Source: JAZDFH01 sp043808035
GTDB taxonomy: Bacteria; Patescibacteriota; Minisyncoccia; UBA6257; Colwellbacteraceae
Assembly: GCA_043808035.1 (NCBI GenBank)
Contig: JAZDFH010000036.1
Location: 1-27,723 of the forward strand
DNA: 27,723 bases
Reading direction: 5' to 3'
Shown: one piece after another, positions 16,645-24,458 of the stretch
Numbering within the stretch: the first letter of the stretch is position 1
Layout: each line of letters begins with the position of its first letter
Notes under the pieces: model-generated
The model's input: the letters and a program-made list of their open reading frames with translations, nothing else
Told to the model about the DNA's origin: nothing
Database searches by the model: none
Translations under genes and position numbers: made by a program

Positions 16645-16866
16645 CTTGTGTATATTCTTATGAAGAATATCTAAACGAAAGAAGACAGCGAGAGCCAGAA
16701 CAAAGTATTACAGTTAATGCAAAAACGGTGTGTTGAATCTCGCTTCAGACAAAAACAGGGGAGGATAAAGGGATCTTCGGGACCACATGATCCACTCTTT
16801 ATCTCGTCATTGACAACAATGTGCTCTGCCGCCTTCTCTCTTGATTTTTTAAAAACTCAAGGTACT
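16618..16866 (-). ncRNA. Candidate structured RNA / engB leader, about 250 nt
   Basis: It is bounded by a promoter overlapping the acylphosphatase stop codon and by the terminator at 16618-16644. A long-range stem pairs 16840-16823 with 16695-16677 (about 18 bp with several G-U pairs and one bulge), closing a domain of about 125 nt. Inside it a hairpin pairs 16764-16775 with 16789-16803 (GATAAAG/CTTTATC and GGATC/GATCC, 3-nt bulge). A small CATTG/CAATG hairpin and a CTTGA/TCAAG hairpin also form. No minus-strand open frame of note is present. It lacks the SRP, tmRNA, RNase P and T-box consensus sequences I looked for. It is either a free small RNA or an attenuating leader of engB. Confidence 0.55.
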
Positions 16867-16872
16867 TCATTA

Positions 16873-16901
16873 AGTAAAGTATATTTTGATTATTTTGTCA
16901 A
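16873..16901 (-). promoter_or_regulatory. Promoter of the structured RNA
   Basis: A perfect TTGACA (16896-16901) overlaps the stop codon of the acylphosphatase-like gene. A 17-nt spacer and TTTACT (16873-16878) follow. Predicted initiation is near 16866. Confidence 0.5.
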
Positions 16902-17170
16902 GGGATAATTGTAAATGAGTTCGGAGTATGTTCAGAAGAGAGAGAGCTTGCCACTACACGATCAATAGTAGCACCAATTGGCCCTCTTTTACACCAGATA
17001 AGGAATACCCTCATCGCACGCTCATCTCCATGCGCCTCAATCATCACTGATCCGTCCGGCTTATTTCGTATCAAACCGGTTATACCAAGCTGTTCAGCCT
17101 TTCGTTTTGTCTGTATCCGAAACGATACATCTTGTACCGTTCCATTAATAACTATTTTACGATGAACCAT
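16898..17170 (-). CDS. Acylphosphatase-like protein
   Basis: Acylphosphatases hydrolyse carboxyl-phosphate bonds of acyl phosphates. From the ATG at 17170 the protein has 90 aa, the normal length. Catalytic Arg18 (in VQDVSFR) and Asn36 (in GLIRNKPDG) are both present, as is the family's CxxGPIGA ending (WCKRGPIGATIDRV). The phosphate loop normally reads VQGVGFR; here both glycines are replaced (VQDVSFR), which should alter the phosphate cradle. The frame is open upstream to 17224, but the extra residues are not family-like. GGAG lies 13 nt before the ATG, farther than usual. It is a single-gene unit; the next promoter overlaps its stop codon. Confidence 0.85.
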   Translation of the reverse strand: MVHRKIVINGTVQDVSFRIQTKRKAEQLGITGLIRNKPDGSVMIEAHGDERAMRVFLIWCKRGPIGATIDRVVASSLSSEHTPNSFTIIP

Positions 17171-17283
17171 TTTTCTTATATTACTCCAATATAAGGCAAG
17201 AGTCACTATCCGATAGACAGACACAATAAAAACAATAAAGTTTTTAAAAAATTATTTTTCTCTTGCCGTCTTTTGAAATCAGA

Positions 17284-17748
17284 TCATATATTCAATTGCC
17301 ATACGGTATACGTTAAATACGTAGCAAAAACAACCCATCCTACATACGGTAATAGAAGAAAAGCCGCTTTACGAGAAATCGGCCATAGGAGTACCATCAA
17401 CGTTAACGTGATCAAACCAAGTATCGCCGCTTCAAACGTTGCGATATCTAAAAAATGTTTTCCAAAAAATATATGACTCCACATGATATTGAAAACAGCA
17501 TTCATGCAAAATAAAAAAATAACGAAAAAGAACCGTGTACTCCCCGATCTCTTGTCCCATACGATAATCGCTGAAATAGTCGTAAGAATAAAGATAAAAA
17601 TCCATACGGAACTAATTATCCATCCCTGAGGAGTCCACGATGGAAGAATCAATGTTTTATACCACCCCATTCCTGCGCTGGTAATATATCTTCCTATCAT
17701 CGCTGTAAGAAACGCGATTGAACAAATAACAAAATAATGCCGTTTCAT
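17284..17748 (-). CDS. tspO: TspO/MBR family membrane protein
   Basis: TspO (translocator protein/peripheral benzodiazepine receptor-like) proteins bind porphyrins and other hydrophobic ligands in the membrane and affect oxidative-stress responses. At 154 aa it has the usual five spans. Family features: WYKTLILPSWTPQGWIISSVW (residues 29-49), NIMWSHIFFGKH (near 87-98) and the closing LLPYVGWVVFATYLTYTVWQLN. It starts at the ATG at 17748 and stands alone between the SurA-N-like and acylphosphatase-like genes. The family is secure; the ligand is not known. Confidence 0.92.
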   Translation of the reverse strand: MKRHYFVICSIAFLTAMIGRYITSAGMGWYKTLILPSWTPQGWIISSVWIFIFILTTISAIIVWDKRSGSTRFFFVIFLFCMNAVFNIMWSHIFFGKHFLDIATFEAAILGLITLTLMVLLWPISRKAAFLLLPYVGWVVFATYLTYTVWQLNI

Positions 17749-17801
17749 AGTACTACCACTTAATAATAACTAACTTCGAATAATAAAGGAATTATATACT
17801 G

Positions 17802-18416
17802 TTATTCCAGAAAGACCTCAATCTCACTCACTTTACGCAATTTATCGATTAAAACTATAACCGCCTGTTGCAACCTTGTTTCCTCAAGTTGGCTCACCAA
17901 TTCATCCTGCACCTCTTCAAATGGCGGAGCATCTTTCATCTCCGCAGTGTAATTTTTGTACACGGCATAAATATCATCTTCTGAAAGTTGAATGTCTTCA
18001 GGATCAATAGAATTTTCAATATATTGTTGGATACGCAATCGATCAGCTATTTCTTTCCTTAAATCCTCACGTGTCATGCCTTGCGCAAACAATGCGTCAA
18101 TAAGGGCCACGTCATCGTTATCAAACTCCGCCCGAACCTGATTATACCCTTCTTCAATATCGTCCTCCGAGACCGGCATGTCCGCCTGCTCCGCCTCTTG
18201 CTCCAAGAGCAATTCCCCTATCATTGCTTCCAATACATGATCTTCGATAGATCTACGTACTTCGTCATCATCAATATTGGCGCCTTGATCTTGATATGCC
18301 GTTTGCGTTTGATTGATTCTTATTTCAAATTCTTGACGCGGGATAACTTCTCCATTTACTAACGCGATAATATCTGATGGAGAGAATTCTTCATTCCCAT
18401 CTTCTGTGTAAGTCAT
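17802..18416 (-). CDS. SurA N-terminal domain-like protein without PPIase domain
   Basis: About 204 aa from the ATG at 18416 (the frame is open to a TTG at 18422). It begins SPSDIIALVNGEVIPRQEFEIRI, the beta-strand-plus-helix opening common to SurA, PrsA and parvulin-type chaperone N-domains. Long acidic helices follow, with VLEAMIGELLLEQEAE and MTREDLRKEIADRLRIQQYIE, and a closing segment FEEVQDELVSQLEETRLQQAVIVLIDKLR. There is no parvulin isomerase domain and no signal peptide or membrane anchor, so it looks like a cytosolic, very acidic chaperone-like protein. Assignment to the SurA-N/trigger-factor-like helical fold is by pattern only; the client is unknown. It is divergent from speD. Confidence 0.75.
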   Translation of the reverse strand: MTYTEDGNEEFSPSDIIALVNGEVIPRQEFEIRINQTQTAYQDQGANIDDDEVRRSIEDHVLEAMIGELLLEQEAEQADMPVSEDDIEEGYNQVRAEFDNDDVALIDALFAQGMTREDLRKEIADRLRIQQYIENSIDPEDIQLSEDDIYAVYKNYTAEMKDAPPFEEVQDELVSQLEETRLQQAVIVLIDKLRKVSEIEVFLE

Positions 18417-18501
18417 ATACAAACAATAACATATTTATTTTAAATAAAAAATACTTATTCAACGAAATCTTTTCATAATAACTTCTATATTAAAAAAAGT
18501 A

Positions 18502-18529
18502 TTGACATATCTTCCTTAATAAGTATTAT
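18502..18529 (+). promoter_or_regulatory. Promoter of the speD operon
   Basis: Perfect TTGACA (18502-18507), 16-nt spacer, TATTAT (18524-18529). Predicted start near 18536, giving a leader of about 130 nt before the speD ATG at 18665. Confidence 0.65.
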
Positions 18530-18553
18530 TCGATACAATAAATAGAAATTTAT

Positions 18554-18650
18554 GTTGAGTGGAGAAGACGATAATAAACGTATTTTGGTAAACGCTTCGG
18601 CAAGAAGTGTTTTTGGCGTTTTACGGGAAACTAAAAAGTTTTACCTCAAC
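18554..18650 (+). promoter_or_regulatory. Foldable 5' leader of speD, possible cis-regulatory RNA
   Basis: GTTGAG (18554-18559) can pair with CTCAAC (18645-18650), enclosing the leader. GGTAAACGC (18587-18595) has two alternative partners: GCGTTTTAC just downstream (8 bp with one bulge) or TTTACC at 18640-18645. Mutually exclusive pairings in front of a biosynthetic gene resemble a regulatory switch, but there is no match to a riboswitch class I know. Confidence 0.3.
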
Positions 18651-18664
18651 CATTTTGCACAAAA

Positions 18665-19108
18665 ATGGCATGTCCAAAAAACACAACTACACAACACTAT
18701 CTTGGAACGCACATCATTGCGGAATTTTTTGGTTGTGACCACCTCAACAATCTCCCTATAGTTAAAAAAGCACTTATCGATGCAGCTCATGTATGCGGTG
18801 CAACGATTTTAGGAACACATTTTCATACGTTTGATCCTCAAGGCCTTACCGGTTATGTTTTACTTGCCGAGTCTCATATTTCCGTTCACACATGGCCGGA
18901 ATTCGGGTATGCGGCTGTTGATGTCTATACATGCGGTCTCATGCAAACACATAAAGCCGTAGAACATCTGCAAAAAGTTTTCAATGCTGAACACGTCGAT
19001 TCACAAAAAATTATGCGCGGAAATACAAATAATCTTCCTATAAACACAACTTTTCGATACGCACCACATACCGCAACTATCAAAAAAAACATTCCATCAC
19101 AAATATGA
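18665..19108 (+). CDS. speD: S-adenosylmethionine decarboxylase proenzyme
   Basis: Makes decarboxylated S-adenosylmethionine, the aminopropyl donor for polyamines. It is a short bacterial/archaeal class 1b form, 147 aa. The proenzyme cleaves itself between Glu69 and Ser70 in ESHISVHTWPE, turning Ser70 into the pyruvoyl cofactor. His75 and Cys90 (YTCG) correspond to the processing and catalytic residues. The ATG at 18665 is preferred because it precedes the conserved GTHIIAEFFGC strand by a short leader peptide. Its stop overlaps the start of the next gene (ATGA at 19105-19108), indicating coupled translation with the aminopropyltransferase that would use its product. Confidence 0.95.
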   Translation: MACPKNTTTQHYLGTHIIAEFFGCDHLNNLPIVKKALIDAAHVCGATILGTHFHTFDPQGLTGYVLLAESHISVHTWPEFGYAAVDVYTCGLMQTHKAVEHLQKVFNAEHVDSQKIMRGNTNNLPINTTFRYAPHTATIKKNIPSQI

Positions 19109-20232
19109 CATATCCAATAAAAGAGCTTCGTGCACTGTACACACGATTTATAAAATTTTCTGAGAGCCAAGGAATGCAGGATGCTTCCACGTTATCAAAT
19201 GTTGATATAGAAAAAATTAGCGCTGCAGAAATTAAAACGGTTATTTCCATATATCGCCGAATGTCTTTCTTCTCATTTTTACGTGTTTTGAAATACTTTG
19301 CGCACTCAGAAAAAGTATTCGATATATTACCTAAAATACACGATTTGTACGCTATTTTGATATTCGTAGAATTTCTTACAAAAGAGAATATAATCACCGT
19401 AACATCAAATGGATCCATTACTTTCAATAAATATGAATGGAAAGACATATTACCAAGACCACAAACGGAAAAAGAAATAGCAAAAGTAATCGGTAAAAAA
19501 CTTGGAATAAAAATATCCATGAAAAATCCCGTAACCGACCTTTTTTCTCAAATGGGGTTTTCCATGAAAACTGACTTTGATCAAGCACCGATATCACAAA
19601 AATCTGCGTTTTTTGTAATTCATAAAATTCTTGAGCATCTTCCACTCTCTCGTACATTCCTGTTCGTAGGTGATGATGACTTTATGTCCATTCTTTTAAG
19701 TTTGGTCGATCCTTCAATTGAGTCAGTTGTTATCGATGCTGACAAAAGTTTGCTGCACGCTATACAACACTGTGCACAAAAAAACGACCTTCGCATAAGA
19801 ACAAAATGTTTCGATATTCTTAACCCAAAGAAAGTAGCGGGAAATTTTACGGGATTTTTATGCAACCCACCATATACAGAGAAAGGAGCTACCATCTTTA
19901 TGCAATATGGGCTCCAACATCTCGGGAAAGACGGAGGATTTGCGTTTCTCGAACATGGCAATGATGGTGTCGGGAATCGATATCTTTTTTTACAAAAATT
20001 CTTCTCAGAAAAACAACTTATTACTGAAGAAATTATCCAAAAAAAAATTACCTATCCACATATAGGTCTTTATGAGGATTACGAAGTGACTAATAACCGT
20101 CTTGCAAAATTTATTGATCCCCGTGTTATCGCAAAACAACCGGAGCTTGCTGCCGCTCTTTATATATTCAACTATGTGCCATTCCCTATAAAACAAGGAC
20201 AGACGAAACAATCTATTTATTCGTATCTCTAG
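19105..20232 (+). CDS. bpsA: BpsA-like N4-bis(aminopropyl)spermidine synthase (branched-chain polyamine synthase)
   Basis: 375 aa. Predicted to move aminopropyl groups from decarboxylated S-adenosylmethionine onto the internal N4 nitrogen of a polyamine such as spermidine. The N-terminal helical domain (1-115) looks like the winged-helix-like part of BpsA. The Rossmann methyltransferase-like domain carries FVGDDDFMS (GDDD at 189-192), VVIDADKSLL (Asp212, adenosyl-ribose site), FDILNP, and CNPPYT (NPPYT at 254-258), where BpsA has a catalytic-site loop. These GDDD and PPYT motifs separate it from SpeE-type spermidine synthases and from DNA methylases, which share NPPY. The 4-nt overlap with speD supports the aminopropyltransferase reading. 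Substrate range is inferred. Confidence 0.85.
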   Translation: MTYPIKELRALYTRFIKFSESQGMQDASTLSNVDIEKISAAEIKTVISIYRRMSFFSFLRVLKYFAHSEKVFDILPKIHDLYAILIFVEFLTKENIITVTSNGSITFNKYEWKDILPRPQTEKEIAKVIGKKLGIKISMKNPVTDLFSQMGFSMKTDFDQAPISQKSAFFVIHKILEHLPLSRTFLFVGDDDFMSILLSLVDPSIESVVIDADKSLLHAIQHCAQKNDLRIRTKCFDILNPKKVAGNFTGFLCNPPYTEKGATIFMQYGLQHLGKDGGFAFLEHGNDGVGNRYLFLQKFFSEKQLITEEIIQKKITYPHIGLYEDYEVTNNRLAKFIDPRVIAKQPELAAALYIFNYVPFPIKQGQTKQSIYSYL

Positions 20233-20251
20233 TAATAAAAAAGTGATCAAC

Positions 20252-20285
20252 AAAAAAGCAGGAGTTTTATATCCCTGCTTTTTTT
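20252..20285 (+). terminator. Intrinsic terminator of the speD-bpsA operon
   Basis: A6-GCAGG (20252-20262) pairs with CCTGC-T6 (20274-20284), and the T run continues to 20285. It lies 20 nt after the bpsA stop. The A/T flanks may also allow minus-strand termination for the exporter operon. Confidence 0.85.
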
Positions 20286-20439
20286 GCAACACAGTCGATG
20301 ATTAAAACCTCATTGCCCCTCACTGGCATTTGTGGATTTCTCCATCTTTGGTTTCATAATAACTGTGTCTTTGTTAAAAACAGTATTCTCCTTACCGACC
20401 GAACAATATAATATATTTCTCATAGAATGCTATCATTTT

Positions 20440-21663
20440 TTATTCGTACCTCAATGCCTCAATGGGATCCATTTTAGCCGCCCTACGTGCCGGATAATAC
20501 CCGAAAACTATCCCAACACCTGCCGCAACACCAACGGCAAGAATGATGGAAGAAAGTGTCACAACCGTTTGCAATGGTGAAAACGTACTGATTAACAAAG
20601 AAACTCCCCAACCGAGCATAATCCCGATTACTCCACCAATAAATGTAAGAGTTACAGATTCCGCTAAAAATTGATTACTAATATCTCTGTTTTTTGCCCC
20701 TAATGATTTTCGTAGCCCTATCTCACGTGTCCGTTCCGTAACAGTCGTAAGCATCATATTCATGATGCCGATTCCACCGACCAACAAAGATATCCCTGCA
20801 ATGGCCCCTAAAAGCAATGTCATAGTCCCTGTAACTGAAGACATAGTGTTCAAAATATCGGCTTGATTCATAACAGAAAAATCTGCGGATGTAACATCAG
20901 CAATATTGTGTCGGACAAGCAGAAGAGAGGTTGTCGCCTCTTGGACGGTAGTCATCATATTTTTATCCGCAACCTGAATGTTTATCGTACTCACCGCACT
21001 GTTCCCTGTAAAATATTGTTGCGCAGTAGTTATGGGGATATAGATCAGGTCATCTGCGCTCATAAATCCCGTTCCTCCTTTCACTTCGGTAACACCAATA
21101 ACGGTAAACTGTTGATCGCCAATATGAACTCGTTCCCCAACAGGACTGATCCCTTCTCCGAAAAGGGTTGTACTCGTTTCAGGACCAAGAATCGCAACTT
21201 TGGATCTACGAGAAATATTTTGTTCGTTAATCAAGTTTCCTTCTGACAAAAGGACATTTTTTACTGCAAAATAATTCTCATCAATACCATATATATTTGT
21301 ATTGGTATTTTCTCCGCCAGCAATGACTTGTTCACGAGAACTTGTTGATGGTGCAACAGCGGTAATACCTTCTATGTCGGTTCGTATAGCATCCGAATCC
21401 TCACGTGTCAGAGTTGTAGCCGAGCCAGTGCCGCCACGGGCTCCTGAACCAATATTTCGTTGTGATCCTGGCATGACCATAAGTAAATTAGTACCCAATG
21501 ATTCTATATTCGAAGTTATCTGCGCACTCGCACCTTGTCCGATCGATGTTAAAGAGATAACAGATCCGATACCGATAACGATACCTAAAATCGTCAAAGC
21601 GGAACGTCCTTTGTTCGACGAAAGTGAAAAAAATGTTTCTTGTATGAGATCAGAAAATAGCAT
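20440..21663 (-). CDS. ABC transporter permease, MacB/FtsX type
   Basis: 407 aa. An N-terminal span (about residues 20-45, LTILGIVIGIGSVISLTSIG) is followed by a large extracytoplasmic MacB-PCD domain (about 50-270) and three C-terminal spans in the FtsX domain. The cytosolic loop NMMLTTVTERTREIGLRKSLGAKNRDI is the typical coupling segment. The last residues (YYPARRAAKMDPIEALRYE) are the standard family ending. It is the third gene of the operon, 2 nt after the ATPase gene. With the ATPase and adaptor it should form a mechanotransmission-type exporter of peptides, lipids or antibiotics; the substrate is unknown. No outer-membrane TolC-like partner is in the window. Confidence 0.94.
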   Translation of the reverse strand: MLFSDLIQETFFSLSSNKGRSALTILGIVIGIGSVISLTSIGQGASAQITSNIESLGTNLLMVMPGSQRNIGSGARGGTGSATTLTREDSDAIRTDIEGITAVAPSTSSREQVIAGGENTNTNIYGIDENYFAVKNVLLSEGNLINEQNISRRSKVAILGPETSTTLFGEGISPVGERVHIGDQQFTVIGVTEVKGGTGFMSADDLIYIPITTAQQYFTGNSAVSTINIQVADKNMMTTVQEATTSLLLVRHNIADVTSADFSVMNQADILNTMSSVTGTMTLLLGAIAGISLLVGGIGIMNMMLTTVTERTREIGLRKSLGAKNRDISNQFLAESVTLTFIGGVIGIMLGWGVSLLISTFSPLQTVVTLSSIILAVGVAAGVGIVFGYYPARRAAKMDPIEALRYE

Positions 21664-21665
21664 GG

Positions 21666-22376
21666 TTATTTTTCTTTTAGAAATCTTTTACTCTCTTTAT
21701 CAGAGACGATACACCCATCCCTTATTTCGATGATTCTATCCGCATGTTCTGCGACATATCTCTCATGAGTAATAAGAATAATTGTATGTCCCTCTTTTTT
21801 GTTCAATTCCTTGAATGTTGAAAGAACAATATCGCCTGTTTTGGAATCTAAATTTCCTGTCGGCTCGTCAGCCAAAACAATATCAGGTTCATTTACAAGA
21901 GCTCGTGCTATCGCAACACGTTGCATTTGTCCTCCAGAAAGTTGATTTGAAAGATGATACCACCTATCCTCCGGCAATCCAGCCGCCGTTAAAGCCTTCT
22001 TCGCTTTCTCTTCCCGTTCATTTTTTGATGTATGTGTATCGTAAACCAATGGAAGCAATACGTTACGAAGAACAGTCGAGCGTGATAATAAATTGAACGA
22101 TTGAAAGACAAAACCAATTTTTTCAGACCGAATTTCAGCAAGCTTGCCAGCTGACAGACTCATCATATTCTCACCGTTTAAAAAGTATGTGCCACTTGTT
22201 GGTTTATCAAGTGCCCCCAGAATATGCATCAGTGTTGATTTCCCAGAACCGGATGGACCTGTTATCGCAATGAATTCTCCTTTTTCTATATCGAAGTTGA
22301 CGTTTTTTAATACAGCGAGATCATCCCCTCCGCCTTTATAAACTTTCGATATATTTTTACACGAAATCATACCCAT
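21666..22376 (-). CDS. ABC transporter ATP-binding protein, MacB/LolD type
   Basis: 236 aa and complete. Walker A GPSGSGKST (40-48), Q-loop Gln92, signature LSGGQMQRV (146-154), Walker B IVLADEPTGNLDS (166-178) and switch His204 (LITHE) are all present. The NLDS form after Walker B is typical of MacB/LolD-type ATPases. It powers the permease encoded 2 nt downstream. The start lies 2 nt after the adaptor stop; ATG at 22376 and another two codons later are both possible. The three genes form one tight unit. Confidence 0.95.
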   Translation of the reverse strand: MGMISCKNISKVYKGGGDDLAVLKNVNFDIEKGEFIAITGPSGSGKSTLMHILGALDKPTSGTYFLNGENMMSLSAGKLAEIRSEKIGFVFQSFNLLSRSTVLRNVLLPLVYDTHTSKNEREEKAKKALTAAGLPEDRWYHLSNQLSGGQMQRVAIARALVNEPDIVLADEPTGNLDSKTGDIVLSTFKELNKKEGHTIILITHERYVAEHADRIIEIRDGCIVSDKESKRFLKEK

Positions 22377-22378
22377 GG

Positions 22379-24304
22379 TTATCGTGACAACATACGCATC
22401 TGTCTCACCGCATCGCCGCTTTCCGCAGGAGCTCTTTGAGTACTTCCTCCTATACTACTCTGCTGCGTACTGCTCGACGGTGCGGCAGCGGAACTCCCTG
22501 AAGCAATCGTCTGTACAATAACCTCTTCGCCTTCCGTAAGTCCACTCACGATTTCTACCATCGTATCATTACTGATACCTGTCGTAACCTCCTTTGTCAC
22601 AGGGGAACCGTTTTCTAACACCTGTACCGTCGATTGCCGACGGACAGTTTTTACTGCACTCAACGGAACTATAATTACGTCACTTTTCGAATCCGTTATA
22701 ATCGTAACATCAGTACTCATCCCCGGTTTTATTTGTTCATTATTCTTATCGAACATAATCTTCACCCCATAGCTGACAACCCCTTGTGAGACGCTCCCAG
22801 CAATATCAACCTCTGCCACCTCTCCTGATACACTCGTATGTTCCACTGCCGAAAACTCCATCACTGCTTTTTGCCCGACTTGCACATGTGCGACATCAAC
22901 TTCGTTCAACGTAATCTCTGCCATCTGCTGATGCCCGATTAATGAAGCTATAATTGTCCCTGAAGATGCTTCATCACCTTTTTTGATATCTGCCGCCGCA
23001 ATAATGCCATCAAATGGGGCATATATATAATGATCATCCAACGCTTGTTGCGCAGTTGTAAGAGCACTCCTTCTTTGGTCAACTGACAACTGCTTTGTTT
23101 TTATATCAACCTCACTAGGACCACCTATAAGATCCATCGCCTTATCTTCTTTTGCTTTGAGATCACGCTCTGATTGTGCAAGTTGCAATGGGTTTAATGT
23201 CGCTATTTTCTGGATATCAACTTCTGCCGCTACAGCACTGTCCTTGCTATTCTGAATAGTCTGTCCAATACTTGTGAGAGTCGAAAAGTGACTATTGGTC
23301 TGTGATGTATAAGTGCTCAATCTCGCTCGATACGTGTTTACCGTCGTATAGACACGAAGATTATGGTCAGTACAATAAGAAACCCAATAATCAAACATAT
23401 TCGTAGTAGCCTTCAGTGTATCCGACAATCCCTTCGTCATCGTTATTGTATTCATAAGAACATTCTCTATGTTCGCATGATCAGATGTCCGGTCAATAGT
23501 CTTATAGGCGCTGAATGATGCATCATACGAACCTTTCATTACTGTATAACTATCCTGTGCTATATCGATCAGATTTGCTTCTGTTTGATGTTCTTCCCAA
23601 TTATTCGAAGAGATAACTGTCAAAAGAGCACCTGCGTTTGTACTTGAATTCGCGGCAACCTCGTTTTGGGATATGCCATTGCTGAATAATATATCATGCA
23701 CATCTGTTACAACATCCGGAATATCTAAAAATGCATTAACCAAATCGGTATATGCATCACTATATGCCTTTGCAAGCGTTTCATTCGCTTTCCGTAAAGT
23801 ATTTTCAGCACTTGTTTGATCACTCACTTGCTGCAATTTTAACTTCTCGAGTGAATATTTAGCATCCTCTACATCGTTCTGTGCTTGTGTAATAGATGTT
23901 TTATCCGTCAGTAATTCTTGCAAATCAAGCTCCGCTGTTTCAAGACTGATTTTTGCCTCGCTTACTGTATTTAATGCATCTCTTGTGTCAAGTTTTGCAA
24001 TAAGGTCACCTTCTTTCACCGTATCACCAACTCCGAATTTGACCGAAACAACCGTTCCCGATACTTTCGGCTTAAGATCAATCGCGTCAGAGGCAGAGAC
24101 TTGTCCTGCCCCGCTGATGGATGACATAATAACTCCTCGAGTCGCAGTCTTGGTAATATACTGCGCTACTGTTGCCGACCCACCGATGTATTGATATCCA
24201 AAATATCCGCCGACAACGATGACGCCGACAATAATTCCCGATACAATTTTTCTCCTTATGACAAATTCCTTTATGCCACTTATCACCTTCATTATTTTTT
24301 CCAT
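22379..24304 (-). CDS. Periplasmic-adaptor-like (MacA/HlyD) subunit with enlarged hairpin
   Basis: 641 aa. One N-terminal membrane anchor (about 19-40). The first half of the lipoyl/barrel domain is at about 75-107 (SGTVVSVKFGVGDTVKEGDL). A very long helical region runs from about 110 to 430. The second lipoyl half is near 440-475 (YAPFDGIIAAADIKKGDEA), then beta-barrel and membrane-proximal domains. The Ser/Gln-rich tail is disordered. MacA-type adaptors are usually 370-400 aa, so the helical insertion of roughly 250 residues is unusual. It may form a long stalk or an extra helical bundle. A second ATG at 24292 has GGAAAA upstream and may be the true start. First gene of the exporter operon. 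Confidence 0.9.
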   Translation of the reverse strand: MEKIMKVISGIKEFVIRRKIVSGIIVGVIVVGGYFGYQYIGGSATVAQYITKTATRGVIMSSISGAGQVSASDAIDLKPKVSGTVVSVKFGVGDTVKEGDLIAKLDTRDALNTVSEAKISLETAELDLQELLTDKTSITQAQNDVEDAKYSLEKLKLQQVSDQTSAENTLRKANETLAKAYSDAYTDLVNAFLDIPDVVTDVHDILFSNGISQNEVAANSSTNAGALLTVISSNNWEEHQTEANLIDIAQDSYTVMKGSYDASFSAYKTIDRTSDHANIENVLMNTITMTKGLSDTLKATTNMFDYWVSYCTDHNLRVYTTVNTYRARLSTYTSQTNSHFSTLTSIGQTIQNSKDSAVAAEVDIQKIATLNPLQLAQSERDLKAKEDKAMDLIGGPSEVDIKTKQLSVDQRRSALTTAQQALDDHYIYAPFDGIIAAADIKKGDEASSGTIIASLIGHQQMAEITLNEVDVAHVQVGQKAVMEFSAVEHTSVSGEVAEVDIAGSVSQGVVSYGVKIMFDKNNEQIKPGMSTDVTIITDSKSDVIIVPLSAVKTVRRQSTVQVLENGSPVTKEVTTGISNDTMVEIVSGLTEGEEVIVQTIASGSSAAAPSSSTQQSSIGGSTQRAPAESGDAVRQMRMLSR

Positions 24305-24323
24305 AGATACCTATGCTTTATTT

Positions 24324-24353
24324 TATACAAATATTCTTCTCGTGCACACAATT
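24324..24353 (-). promoter_or_regulatory. Possible promoter of the exporter operon
   Basis: In the 154-nt gap before the adaptor, minus-strand TTGTGT is followed after about 18 nt by TATAAA, about 20 nt upstream of the ATG. Positions are approximate and the match is moderate. The gap also contains the small palindrome TACTATATTAGTA near 24374-24386. Confidence 0.35.
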
Positions 24354-24458
24354 GCCATGCACCTCTTTATATTACTATATTAGTACACCCTAACACACAT
24401 CCATATTTCACTCATAAAAAGCATCTACCACTATAATCTATAATCAAAAGAGAGAAAT

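Noticed and set aside
16618..16866. T-box, SRP RNA, tmRNA or RNase P RNA identity for the structured RNA
   Set aside because: None of the diagnostic sequences (T-box GGTNACCGCG-type, SRP apical loop, tmRNA TpsiC arm with CCA, RNase P P4) is present.
16717..16908. Plus-strand open frame of 63 codons in the engB-acylphosphatase gap
   Set aside because: No ribosome binding site and no family resemblance; it is antisense to the structured RNA, whose promoter, long stem and terminator explain the region better.
18552..18761. Upstream open frame overlapping the speD start
   Set aside because: No Shine-Dalgarno sequence and a composition unlike its neighbours; the leader is better explained as RNA structure. 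A regulatory short upstream frame cannot be fully excluded.
19105..20232. DNA or RNA methyltransferase reading of the NPPY-containing protein
   Set aside because: The GDDD motif, the NPPYT form, the N-terminal helical domain and the 4-nt overlap with speD point to the BpsA aminopropyltransferase instead.
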